A stretch of 64,000 nucleotides of DNA from Oryzomonas sagensis. Its GTDB lineage: Bacteria > Desulfobacterota > Desulfuromonadia > Geobacterales > Pseudopelobacteraceae. Shown here piece by piece: positions 45,040-53,033 of the stretch. The stretch is from contig NZ_VZRA01000002.1 in assembly GCF_008802355.1 (NCBI RefSeq), positions 127,709-191,708 on the forward strand, given 5' to 3'. The position numbers were made by a program, and so were the translations under genes. A model generated the notes under the pieces. The model made no database searches and had not been told where the DNA came from. It saw only the letters and a program-made list of their open reading frames with translations. Position 1 is the first letter of the stretch; every line of letters begins with the position of its first letter.

Positions 45040-45107
45040 AGGGGGTCATCGGTCCGGCTGGCCCCACTCTGGGGTCCATGCAATATAAGTATTTGAAATA
45101 AGATTTA

Positions 45108-45136
45108 AATATACCCTGCATGGGCCACAGTGTCAA
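45108..45136 (-). promoter_or_regulatory. Near-consensus sigma-70 promoter of the pgpH-ybeY-dgk-corC-lnt cluster
   Basis: On the minus strand TTGACA (45136-45131), exactly 17 nt, then TATATT (45113-45108). The start would be near 45101, giving a leader of about 60 nt. Confidence 0.85.
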
Positions 45137-45171
45137 TATAGCTCTTATTAAGAGGGGATTCGGCCCGATTT

Positions 45172-45453
45172 TCACACCTCGCTGATATCGGATGCCACGA
45201 TCTCCACGTCCGGCCATCCCTCGTAGACCCACTCCTCGATCCGCTCCAGCACCTGCCGGGCAATGACCTTGTCCGGGCTGACCGTTACGAAGGCCAGCAC
45301 TGCCGCTCCGGGTGCGTCCTGGCGGTCGACCTCGGCGCAGGCGGTATTGAAACGGTTGCGGCAGCGCCCCAGGATGCTCTTGACGATGCCCCGCTTCTCC
45401 TTGAGGGAGCGGGCGGGCAGGTCCAGGTGGAGTTCGAGACAGAAGATGAACAT
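45172..45453 (-). CDS. DUF503 (YlxP-like) protein
   Basis: A 93-residue protein: MFIFCLELHLDLPARSLKEKRGIVKSIL at the start, RNRFNTACAEVDRQD, and AFVTVSPDKVIARQVLERIEEWV. This matches DUF503/YlxP, often found with ribosome-maturation genes. AAGGAGGA lies 14 nt before the ATG, somewhat far, inside the end of the upstream gene. It is followed by the pgpH/ybeY cluster, which also affects ribosome maturation. Confidence 0.88.
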   Translation of the reverse strand: MFIFCLELHLDLPARSLKEKRGIVKSILGRCRNRFNTACAEVDRQDAPGAAVLAFVTVSPDKVIARQVLERIEEWVYEGWPDVEIVASDISEV

Positions 45454-45463
45454 GGGGCTGGCT

Positions 45464-45751
45464 TCAGTCCTCCTTCAAGAGCGCCCGGCACTTGGGGCAG
45501 CGGCGCAGTTGGCACAGGGATGAATAGAATGCCTGGGCCAGGGACGCCTCGCATTGGGGGCAACGGAAAACATTCCGGGCGACGAGGATGATCACGGCCA
45601 GAGAGGCGAACTTCAGCAGGTTGGATCGATTGGCGTTCTGGTCGCCCGGCACGGCGGTCAGGCGAAAGACGATGGCGAGGACGACCATGGCCGCCATCAG
45701 CACGAGGTAGAGGGTCTTCCTCTTTTGGTACTTGCTTTGTATCGCATCCAT
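45464..45751 (-). CDS. Small membrane protein with C-terminal zinc ribbon
   Basis: A 95-residue protein with two hydrophobic helices (TLYLVLMAAMVVLAIVF and LLKFASLAVIILVA) and a cytoplasmic CPQC...CPKC pair (FRCPQCEASLAQAF and LRRCPKCRALLKED), a treble-clef or ribbon-type metal site. Family unknown. It lies 10 bp upstream of the DUF503 gene on the same strand and supplies that gene's ribosome-binding site, so they are co-expressed. Confidence 0.75.
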   Translation of the reverse strand: MDAIQSKYQKRKTLYLVLMAAMVVLAIVFRLTAVPGDQNANRSNLLKFASLAVIILVARNVFRCPQCEASLAQAFYSSLCQLRRCPKCRALLKED

Positions 45752-45930
45752 CGGGGCGTATCTCCATCTCTCGTACCTGGCAAACCACTGTGCATCTATC
45801 TAGCAGACTTCGATGCGCCTGCAAACGTTTTTATCACAACGTGGTCGCAACAGAGGGAAAGACGGAGGCCGCCGGTTGGATGCAATTGTGCCGTCGGCCG
45901 GAGTCTCACGCCGGGCGGGCATGCGGGGCA

Positions 45931-46335
45931 CTACCTTTTAGAGGCAATGATCTCGTGCCAGTTGTCCCGGTTGAGCTCGACCAGAATGGTCTTGGCGCCG
46001 GCGTATTCGGGAGAATCTATCTCGATGGTGTAGTCGTCGCGGGAAAACGGCCCCGCCAGGCTGAAATTGCCGATATGGTCCGTGTCGGCACTTGATACGA
46101 CCGCCGCTTGCGTTTTTCTCTTGAGTACGACACGCACGCCGCTGATGGGGGTAACGCGGTCCTCCCGCAAGACCGTGCCGCTTATGAGGGTCGGCTTGAT
46201 TGCCGCTGCCGTCGCATTGCTCGCGGGGCTGTGGGGGGCGTTCTGCCTGAGGGCGTCGTCGCCCTTACCGATGCAGCCGCTCAACGATATGCAGGAGATG
46301 CCGAAAAGTGTGGCGATAATGAATTTTCCGAACAT
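45931..46335 (-). CDS. Lipoprotein with carboxypeptidase-regulatory-like (Ig) domain
   Basis: A 134-residue lipoprotein: lipobox ISLSGCIGKG, a short linker, then a beta-sandwich TLISGTVLREDRVTPISGVRVVLKRK...GNFSLAGPFSRDDYTIEIDSPEY, the CarboxypepD_reg pattern. AAGGGGAAGC precedes the ATG. It is probably an outer-membrane or periplasmic accessory protein; no partner is adjacent. Confidence 0.78.
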   Translation of the reverse strand: MFGKFIIATLFGISCISLSGCIGKGDDALRQNAPHSPASNATAAAIKPTLISGTVLREDRVTPISGVRVVLKRKTQAAVVSSADTDHIGNFSLAGPFSRDDYTIEIDSPEYAGAKTILVELNRDNWHEIIASKR

Positions 46336-46936
46336 GATGCTTCCCCTTGTCCCCCGGCCGGATTCGTCTCTTCCCGGATGACACGCTCGTATGCAGCTTG
46401 ACTGCTCTCCTGCGCCATTCTCCTCGATGCTTAAAGCCCATCCGGTGACGTCTCCGGGAATTCCTCAATTCGACGACGCGGCTGTGTGCAGAAGGATGGG
46501 GGCGATCTGCTGGGATTGCTATCTTCATTAGAATATATACCCCTCTTGCTCGGAGGTAAAGTATATTTCAATAGCAATTTCAGTATGTTAAAAAAATTAA
46601 CATTTTTTGCGAGGTGTTAAAAAAAATAACACTCCCGGAGTATTTTCAAACTTGCCGTAATTGCGCGATAAATATATATTATAGTCCCTCATGGCGTCCT
46701 TGTTTGTATCATTTTGACGCACTACCGCATCACGGGGTTCTGGGGATGGCGGATAACGACGGCAAACCCCTGCGACATTTTTTGCAGGCGGGTACATTAG
46801 TTGACTCAAATAATATGCGTGATTTCGCTGCGTTGGCTATCTGCCGGGCACAACAGGGTAATATCAGTCGCAGGCGTATACGATATACCAATCATATAAT
46901 ATGCCGAAATGATTTACTAAAATAGTTTAGAGCGTT
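46336..46936. other. Long AT-rich intergenic region, no supported gene
   Basis: About 600 bp, clearly richer in A and T than its surroundings from 46520 to 46930. It holds the paired palindromes at 46586-46632 and a CCTGC...GCAGG hairpin near 46769-46788. Short open frames here have poor ribosome-binding sites and atypical codon use. It is best read as a control region for the chemoreceptor, possibly with remnants of acquired DNA. Confidence 0.5.
46586..46632. promoter_or_regulatory. Two tandem TGTTA-N7-TAACA palindromes
   Basis: TGTTAAAAAAATTAACA (46586-46602) and GTGTTAAAAAAAATAACAC (46614-46632) are two near-identical palindromes with centres 29 bp apart, close to three helical turns. They look like a cooperative binding site, plausibly an activator site for the sigma-54 promoter about 310 bp downstream. 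Confidence 0.55.
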
Positions 46937-46952
46937 TGGCGCGTAGCTTGCT
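46937..46952 (+). promoter_or_regulatory. Sigma-54 (RpoN) promoter of the chemoreceptor gene
   Basis: TGGCGCG-TAGC-TTGCT has the invariant GG and GC doublets 12 bp apart and differs from the TGGCACG-N4-TTGCW consensus at one base. It lies 65 nt before the chemoreceptor ATG. Confidence 0.75.
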
Positions 46953-47015
46953 AACCGCAATGGGCACCAAGGGACCAATAGCGTCGTAATTATCATAAAA
47001 CTGCGGGAGGTCGAG

Positions 47016-48662
47016 ATGAGCGTGTGGGCGGATATGAAGGTAAAGGCGAAGATCATGACGCTAGTGCTGGCGAGCTGTGCCGCGCTGCTGCTGGTGGGGG
47101 GCTTCGGGGTGGTGAACATGTCCAGCATGAACGGCGACGAGGCGGCGCTCAAGGACGGCATGCAGCAGACCGCGCTGCTTCAGGACCTGAAAAACTGCTT
47201 CCTGGCCATGCGGCTGGATGTGGTCTATATGCTGGCGCTCAGGGATGCGGAGCAGATCGCCGAAAAGGGCAAGGACTTCTCCGTCCAGATCGAGAGCGTC
47301 CGGACCAAGCTGGGAACCTACGAGAAGAGTGCCATCAGCGCCAAGGAAAGGGAAGAGCTTGGGGCCTTCCGGCAGGGATTCGAGGCCTATGCCGTGGAAG
47401 GGACCAAGCTGGCCGCGATGGCCAAGGCGGCCCACGCCTCGGGCGATGCGGCGGCCATCGGGGCGGCCCTGGCTTTTGCCACCGACAAGGTGGCGCCCCT
47501 GTACGACAAGCCGGCCCAGACCATCGCCGATATGGTGACGTCCAACGTCAGGGAGGGCGAAGATACCTACCGGCACAGCAGCGATACCTTCCGGCGTATC
47601 CGGCTGGTGCTGCTGGCGGTGGTGGCCCTGGTGGCGGCGGTCTCCCTCCTGGGGGGTAGCCTGATCGCCAACTCCGTATCACGTCCGCTCCAGGCGGTCC
47701 TTGGCACCCTCCGGGAGGTGGCCGGGGGCAACCTGATCGTCCGTTCCCCCATCGCCAGCGAGGACGAGATGGGGATGCTGGCCCGGGAGGTGAACGGCAC
47801 CGCCGAGAAGCTGCACACGATCATCTCCATGGTGGCGGGGAACAGCGCCCAGGTGGCTTCCGCGGCGGCCGAGCTGCACGCCACCGCCGCCGAGATGGCC
47901 ACCGGGGCCGAGCAGATGGCGGCCCAGGCCGGCACCGTGGCCACGGCCAGCGAGGAGATGTCCGCCACCAGCGGCGACATCGCCCAGAACTGTCACCATG
48001 CGGCATCGGGCGCGCTCCACTCCAGCCAGGCCGCCGAGAACGGCGCGGGCGTCGTGGAGAACACCGTCCAGGTCATGGGACGCATCGCCAGCCGGGTGAT
48101 GGACACGGCCAAGACCGTGGAGAGCCTGGGGGCGCGCAGCGACCAGATCGGCGAGATCGTGGGGACCATCGAGGACATTGCGGACCAGACCAACCTTTTG
48201 GCCCTGAACGCGGCCATCGAGGCGGCCCGTGCCGGCGAGCAGGGGCGCGGCTTCGCCGTGGTCGCCGACGAGGTGCGGGCGCTGGCGGAGCGGACCACCA
48301 AGGCGACCCGCGAGATCGGCGAGATGATCAAGGCGATCCAGGGCGAGACCAAGGGCGCGGTGGGGGCCATGGAAGAGGGGGTCAGGGAGGTGGAGAGCGG
48401 CACCAGCGAGGCGGCCAAATCGGGCGCGGCGTTGCAGTCGATCCTGGAGCAGATCAACGCGGTGAACATGCAGGTAAGCCAGATCGCCACGGCGGCCGAG
48501 GAGCAGACGGCGACGACCAGCGAGATCAGCAGCAACATCCAGCAGATCAACGAGGTGGTGCAGCATACGGCCCGGGGGGCCAGCGAGTCGGTCATCGCCG
48601 CCAACCAACTTTCCACCCTGGCCGAGGAGTTGCAACGGCTGGTGGGGCAGTTCAAGCTGTAA
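47016..48662 (+). CDS. Methyl-accepting chemotaxis protein
   Basis: A 548-residue chemoreceptor. A membrane helix (about residues 12-34), a four-helix-bundle periplasmic sensor (about 35-190), a second helix (about 192-214), HAMP (about 215-268) and a signalling domain whose hairpin tip reads [38 protein letters not shown]. The ATG follows GGGAGGTCGAG. A sigma-54 promoter upstream suggests co-regulation with motility or pili genes. No CheB/R-binding pentapeptide is seen at the C-terminus (GQFKL). Ligand unknown. Confidence 0.95.
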   Translation: MSVWADMKVKAKIMTLVLASCAALLLVGGFGVVNMSSMNGDEAALKDGMQQTALLQDLKNCFLAMRLDVVYMLALRDAEQIAEKGKDFSVQIESVRTKLGTYEKSAISAKEREELGAFRQGFEAYAVEGTKLAAMAKAAHASGDAAAIGAALAFATDKVAPLYDKPAQTIADMVTSNVREGEDTYRHSSDTFRRIRLVLLAVVALVAAVSLLGGSLIANSVSRPLQAVLGTLREVAGGNLIVRSPIASEDEMGMLAREVNGTAEKLHTIISMVAGNSAQVASAAAELHATAAEMATGAEQMAAQAGTVATASEEMSATSGDIAQNCHHAASGALHSSQAAENGAGVVENTVQVMGRIASRVMDTAKTVESLGARSDQIGEIVGTIEDIADQTNLLALNAAIEAARAGEQGRGFAVVADEVRALAERTTKATREIGEMIKAIQGETKGAVGAMEEGVREVESGTSEAAKSGAALQSILEQINAVNMQVSQIATAAEEQTATTSEISSNIQQINEVVQHTARGASESVIAANQLSTLAEELQRLVGQFKL

Positions 48663-48685
48663 GCGAGTCGCAAGACAGGGTGGCA

Positions 48686-48726
48686 AATGGGACGTATAGG
48701 TCGTATGTGACTTATACGTCCCATTT
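48686..48726. repeat. Dispersed CCCATAAG-type repeat, copy 3 (palindromic)
   Basis: AAATGGGACGTATA and TATACGTCCATTT are nearly perfect inverted arms around AGGTCGTATGTGACT. Same family as 3223, 8733 and 52247. It fills the gap between the chemoreceptor and metH. Confidence 0.75.
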
Positions 48727-48736
48727 GTGTTATAAC
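48708..48736 (+). promoter_or_regulatory. Possible metH promoter overlapping the repeat
   Basis: GTGACT (48708-48713), 17-nt spacer, TATAAC (48731-48736), about 35 nt before the ATG. The -35 lies within the repeat. Confidence 0.4.
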
Positions 48737-48769
48737 GTCTCCTTATAACTCAGTTTGAAGGAGCCCCGC

Positions 48770-51700
48770 ATGTCCCACCCGATCATCTCCGCCCTTGGCG
48801 AACGCATCCTGGTCTTGGACGGCGCCATGGGCACCCAGCTCCAGGAACGCAGCCTCACGGCCGACGATTTCGGCGGCCCCGCCTATGAGGGGTGCAACGA
48901 GCACCTGACGTTCACCCGCCCCGACGTGATCAGTGCCATCCACCGGGATTACCTGGCGGCCGGGGCCGATATCGTGGAGACCAACACCTTCGGCGCCACC
49001 GGCATCGTCCTGGCCGAGTACGGCCTCGACGGCCAGGCCTTCGAACTGAACCGCCGGGCCGCCCAACTGGCCCGTGCCGCCTGCGACGCCGCGGCCACGG
49101 CCGCGAAACCGCGCTGGGTGGCCGGTTCCATGGGACCCACCACCCGCACCATCTCCGTCACCGGCGGGGTGACCTTTGCGCAGCTGGTGGAGGCGTTCCG
49201 CGTGCAGGCCCTGGGACTGCTGGCCGGAGGGGTCGACCTGCTGCTCCTGGAGACGGCCCAGGACACCCTCAACATCAAGGCCGGCGCCGAGGGGATACGC
49301 CGGGCGTTCGGGGAGCAGGGCCGCCGGGTGCCGCTGATGATCTCCGGCACCATCGAGGCCAGCGGGACCACCCTGGCCGGCCAGGGGGCCGAGGCGCTCT
49401 ACGCCAGCCTGGCCCACCTGGAGGATCATCTGGGCATGATCAGCATCGGGCTGAACTGCGCCACCGGCCCGGAGTTCATGGCCGACCACCTGCGGGCCCT
49501 GGCCGAACTGGCCGCCTGCCATGTGTCGGTCTATCCCAACGCCGGGCTGCCGGACGAGCATGGCCGGTACGCCGAGACCCCCGCGTCCCTGGCCCACAAG
49601 CTGGCCCGGTTCGTGGACGAAGGATGGCTCAACATCGTCGGCGGCTGCTGCGGCACCACCCCGGCCCACATCGAGGCCATCGCCCGGATGGTGGCGGGCA
49701 AAGCGCCCCGCCGCCCCGGGCAGGGACGCAGCCGGGTCATCGCCGGGATTGAGCCGTTGTTCGTGGAGGAGGACGTGCGGCCGGTGCTGGTGGGGGAACG
49801 GACCAACGTCATCGGTTCGCGCCGGTTCAAGAACCTGATCGTCGCCGAACAGTTCGAGGAGGGGAGCGAGATCGCCCGGGCCCAGGTCAAGGGGGGCGCC
49901 CAGGTGATCGACGTCTGCGTGGCCAACCCGGATAGGGACGAGGCGGCCGACCTGGAGCGGCTGCTCCGCTTCCTCCCCCGCAAGGTGCGGGTGCCGGTCA
50001 TGGTCGACAGCACCGATGCCCGGGTGATGGAGCTGGCCCTGCAACGCCTCCAGGGGAAGTCCATCCTCAACTCCATCAATCTGGAGGACGGGGAGGAGCG
50101 CTTCGCCCGGGTGGCGCCCCTGCTGCAGCGCTACGGCGGCGCCGTGGTGGTGGGGTGCATCGACGAAGACCCGCAGCACGGCATGGCGGTCACGAGCAAG
50201 CGCAAGCTGGAGATCGCCCGGCGCTCCCACGACCTCCTGGTGGGGCGCTACGGCCTGCGCCCCGAGGACCTGATCTTCGACCCCCTGGTCTTCCCCGTGG
50301 GGACCGGGGACGAGAACTACATCGGCTCGGCCCGGGAGACCATCGAGGGGGTGCGCCTGATCACCGAGGCCTTCCCCCGGTGCGGCACCATCCTGGGGAT
50401 CTCCAACGTCTCCTTCGGCCTCCCCCCGGCCGGGCGCGAGGTGTTGAACTCGGTCTTCCTGCACCACTGCGTCAAGGCCGGCCTGACCTATGCCATCGTC
50501 AACACCGAGAAGCTGGAACGCTACGCCGGTATTCCCCCCGAGGAACTGGCATTGGCGGAAGACCTGCTCTTCTGGCGCGGCAGCGACCCGGTGGCCGCCT
50601 TTGCCGCCCATTTCCGCCAGCCGGCCGCCGCACCCACGGTGCCGGCCGCAGCCCTGCCGTTGGACGAACGCCTCCCCCGCTATATCGTGGAGGGGAGCAA
50701 GGACGGCCTGGCAGCGGACCTGGATGAGGCCCTGGGGCGGGGCGACAAGCCGCTGGACATCATCAACGGGCCGCTCATGGCCGGCATGGCCGAGGTGGGG
50801 CGGCTGTTCAACGACAACCAGATGATCGTGGCCGAGGTGCTCCAGTCGGCGGAATCCATGAAGAGCGCGGTGGCGCATCTGGAACCGCATCTGGAAAAGG
50901 GGGACAGCGCCGCCAAGGGGAAACTGCTTTTGGCCACGGTCAAGGGGGACGTGCACGACATCGGCAAGAACCTGGTGGAGATCATCCTGGGCAACAACGG
51001 CTTTCAGGTGGTCAACCTGGGGATCAAGGTGCCGCCGGAGGAGCTGATCGCCGCGGCGCGGCGGGAAAAACCCGATTTCATCGGCCTCTCGGGACTCTTG
51101 GTCAAGAGCGCCCAGCAGATGGCCGTCACCGCCGCCGACCTGAAGGCGGCCGGGATCGCCGCCCCCCTGCTGGTGGGCGGGGCGGCCCTGTCCCGGCGCT
51201 TCGCCGACAACCGCATCGCCGCGGAGTACGGCGGGCCGGTGCTCTACGCCAAGGACGCCATGCAGGGGCTGGATCTGGCCAACCGGCTGAGCGACCCGGC
51301 CCTGCGCCCCGCGCTGTTCCAGGAGCTGGGGCAGCGCCAGGAGGAATCGCGCCGCGAGGCCGCCGCCCGTCCGGCGGCCGCCCCGGCGGCCCCGTCCACC
51401 CTCCGCTCGGCCACGGCCGTGGATGGCCCGCTCCCGGCGGTCCCGGATTTCCAGGAACACATCCTCCGGGAGATCCCCCTGGACCACGTGCTCCCCTACA
51501 TCAACCGCCAGATGCTCTACAGCAAGCACCTGGGGCTGATCGGCGCGCTGGATAAGCTTCTGGCCGCCCGGGACGAGAAGGCGCTCAAGCTGCACGCCGA
51601 GGTGCAGGAGGCCATCGACCTGGTGCGGGAACAGGGGCTGATCCGCCCCCACGCCCTGTACCGCTTCTACCCGGCCGCCGGGGAGGGGAACGACCTGATC

Positions 51701-52231
51701 CTCTACGACCCGGCAGGGTCCGGGGCGGAGGTCATGCGCTTCACCTTCCCTCGCCAGCCGGGGGAGGAACACCTCTGTCTGGCCGACTACGTGCGCCCCG
51801 TGACCAGCGGGGAGCGGGACAGCGTGGCCCTGTTCGTCACCACCGCCGGCGCTGGGGTCCGTCGACAGGCTGAAATATGGAAGGGGGAGGGGTTGTACCT
51901 GAAGTCGCACCTGGTGCAGGCGCTGGCGCTGGAGATGGCCGAATGCACGGCCGAGTTCGTCCACCGGCGCATCCGGGACGCCTGGGGGATTCCCGACGAC
52001 CCGGCCCTGTCCGTAGCCCAAATCATGGACGGCGGCTACCGCGGCATCCGGGTCTCCCCCGGCTACGCCTCGTGTCCCGAGATGGCCGACCAGGAGAAGA
52101 TCTTCGCCCTGCTCCACCCCGAACGGATCGGCATGCAGTTGACCGAGGGGCACATGATGGACCCGGAGGCGAGCGTCTCGGCCCTGGTGTTCCATCATCC
52201 CCAGGCGCGGTATTTTACCATCGGGCGGTGA
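48770..52231 (+). CDS. metH: Cobalamin-dependent methionine synthase
   Basis: A 1153-residue MetH that moves a methyl group from methyl-tetrahydrofolate to homocysteine via cobalamin. Four modules are complete: homocysteine domain (about 1-320, zinc cysteines in LNCATG and VGGCCGTTP), pterin domain (about 340-600, VGERTNVIGSRRFKNLI), cobalamin cap and Rossmann domains (about 640-880, with KGDVHDIGKNLVEIILGNNGF carrying the DxHxxG cobalt ligand) and the AdoMet activation domain (about 900-1153, with RVSPGYASCP and GMQLTEGHMMDPEASVSALVF). ATG 48770 follows AAGGAG; the TTG five codons upstream lies in that site. No cobalamin riboswitch is seen in the 107-bp leader. Confidence 0.97.
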   Translation: MSHPIISALGERILVLDGAMGTQLQERSLTADDFGGPAYEGCNEHLTFTRPDVISAIHRDYLAAGADIVETNTFGATGIVLAEYGLDGQAFELNRRAAQLARAACDAAATAAKPRWVAGSMGPTTRTISVTGGVTFAQLVEAFRVQALGLLAGGVDLLLLETAQDTLNIKAGAEGIRRAFGEQGRRVPLMISGTIEASGTTLAGQGAEALYASLAHLEDHLGMISIGLNCATGPEFMADHLRALAELAACHVSVYPNAGLPDEHGRYAETPASLAHKLARFVDEGWLNIVGGCCGTTPAHIEAIARMVAGKAPRRPGQGRSRVIAGIEPLFVEEDVRPVLVGERTNVIGSRRFKNLIVAEQFEEGSEIARAQVKGGAQVIDVCVANPDRDEAADLERLLRFLPRKVRVPVMVDSTDARVMELALQRLQGKSILNSINLEDGEERFARVAPLLQRYGGAVVVGCIDEDPQHGMAVTSKRKLEIARRSHDLLVGRYGLRPEDLIFDPLVFPVGTGDENYIGSARETIEGVRLITEAFPRCGTILGISNVSFGLPPAGREVLNSVFLHHCVKAGLTYAIVNTEKLERYAGIPPEELALAEDLLFWRGSDPVAAFAAHFRQPAAAPTVPAAALPLDERLPRYIVEGSKDGLAADLDEALGRGDKPLDIINGPLMAGMAEVGRLFNDNQMIVAEVLQSAESMKSAVAHLEPHLEKGDSAAKGKLLLATVKGDVHDIGKNLVEIILGNNGFQVVNLGIKVPPEELIAAARREKPDFIGLSGLLVKSAQQMAVTAADLKAAGIAAPLLVGGAALSRRFADNRIAAEYGGPVLYAKDAMQGLDLANRLSDPALRPALFQELGQRQEESRREAAARPAAAPAAPSTLRSATAVDGPLPAVPDFQEHILREIPLDHVLPYINRQMLYSKHLGLIGALDKLLAARDEKALKLHAEVQEAIDLVREQGLIRPHALYRFYPAAGEGNDLILYDPAGSGAEVMRFTFPRQPGEEHLCLADYVRPVTSGERDSVALFVTTAGAGVRRQAEIWKGEGLYLKSHLVQALALEMAECTAEFVHRRIRDAWGIPDDPALSVAQIMDGGYRGIRVSPGYASCPEMADQEKIFALLHPERIGMQLTEGHMMDPEASVSALVFHHPQARYFTIGR

Positions 52232-52246
52232 AGCGGGGGGAAATCG

Positions 52247-52333
52247 GATAGGACTTATGGGACTTATAAGACTTTTATAGGTCCCATAGGTCCCATAAGT
52301 CCCATAAGTCCCATAAGTCTTATAAGTCCTATT
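52247..52333. repeat. Dispersed CCCATAAG-type repeat, copy 4 (array)
   Basis: The largest copy: an array of 8- to 9-base units (CCCATAGGT, CCCATAAGT three times, CTTATAAGT, CCTAT) preceded by the same units in reverse (ATAGGACTTATGGGACTTAT). It separates the convergent metH and outer-membrane barrel genes. Confidence 0.85.
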
Positions 52334-52347
52334 TCAAGCATCTCCCC

Positions 52348-52998
52348 TCAAAACCCCACCCGCACCCCGAGCACGACGCTGTGGTTGTAATAATCCATCC
52401 TGAAATCCGTCCCGTCGGCCTCCCGGAGCTTGGGGCGGACCGTGCCGAAAAAGCGGTACCCCAGATCCAGGTTCAGCCGGTCGGTCAGGGCGAAATCGAC
52501 CCCCAGCCCCGCCTGGTAGGCAAAGGCGAAGGCCGCGTCGTCGCTCAGGGCCCCGCCGGTCACCCGCAGGTCCGAGGCCTCGATGCGGGCGGCCCCCAGG
52601 CCGAGCCCCAGGTAGGGGGACCAGGACCGGTCGCCGAACAGGGTGCCGTAAAAGTTGACCAGCAGGCTGTCCGCCGTGACGCTGCCGCTCGCGGTCACGC
52701 TCCCATCGGCAAATTTGGCCTTGTCGAGTCGGTTGCCGCGGTGGCTGTATTCCAGTTCGATGCGCCCCTCGCCCGCGCTGTTGCCCGGCTCGAAGTCCCA
52801 CCCCAGGACGGCGCTGCCCATGAGGCCCGGGGCGAATTTGAGGCTGAAGTCCCCCTGGCTGTCGGAGCCCTTGGCGGACATCAGGGCGTTGCCCCCCAGG
52901 AAGACCCCCGCATAGGGGCCCGCGTGCTGCGCCCAGGCCGAGCCGCACGCCAGCAGCGGCAGGCCCAGGGCGATGATCATCCGGCAGATTCGTTTCAT
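52348..52998 (-). CDS. Outer-membrane beta-barrel protein
   Basis: A 216-residue protein: signal peptide ending GSAWA-Q, then alternating amphipathic strands (AGPYAGVFLGGNAL, SWSPYLGLGLGAARI, DRLNLDLGYRFFGTV) ending in a C-terminal strand with terminal phenylalanine (VVLGVRVGF), the BAM recognition signal. It is an eight-stranded OmpX/Opa-like barrel. AAGGAACCAT precedes the ATG. The six-repeat Ig-like lipoprotein lies 35 bp upstream on the same strand, suggesting a surface pair. Confidence 0.85.
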   Translation of the reverse strand: MKRICRMIIALGLPLLACGSAWAQHAGPYAGVFLGGNALMSAKGSDSQGDFSLKFAPGLMGSAVLGWDFEPGNSAGEGRIELEYSHRGNRLDKAKFADGSVTASGSVTADSLLVNFYGTLFGDRSWSPYLGLGLGAARIEASDLRVTGGALSDDAAFAFAYQAGLGVDFALTDRLNLDLGYRFFGTVRPKLREADGTDFRMDYYNHSVVLGVRVGF

Positions 52999-53033
52999 AT
53001 GGTTCCTTCCTTCGTAACTGGTGGTATCGGACG

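Noticed and set aside
42340-45096. 918-codon plus-strand frame opposite the pgpH-like gene
   Set aside because: Antisense shadow with no recognisable domain; the minus strand has the 7TM-HD protein.
46390-46560. c-di-GMP/cGAMP (GEMM) riboswitch upstream of the lipoprotein gene
   Set aside because: Looked for GEMM conserved blocks in the GC-rich leader; the order and sequence do not match.
46614-46925. 103-codon frame in the AT-rich region
   Set aside because: GTG start inside a palindrome, poor ribosome-binding site, atypical codon use, no similarity to a known family.
48663-48769. Cobalamin or SAM riboswitch upstream of metH
   Set aside because: The leader is only about 107 bp and is filled by a dispersed repeat; none of the conserved riboswitch boxes is present.
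48743-52198. 1151-codon minus-strand frame opposite metH
   Set aside because: Antisense shadow; repetitive His/Gly/Gln/Arg composition and no domain, versus complete MetH on the plus strand.
52247-52333. Possible CRISPR array
   Set aside because: Units are 8-9 bases with no unique spacers and are mixed with inverted copies; it is a short tandem repeat, not CRISPR.
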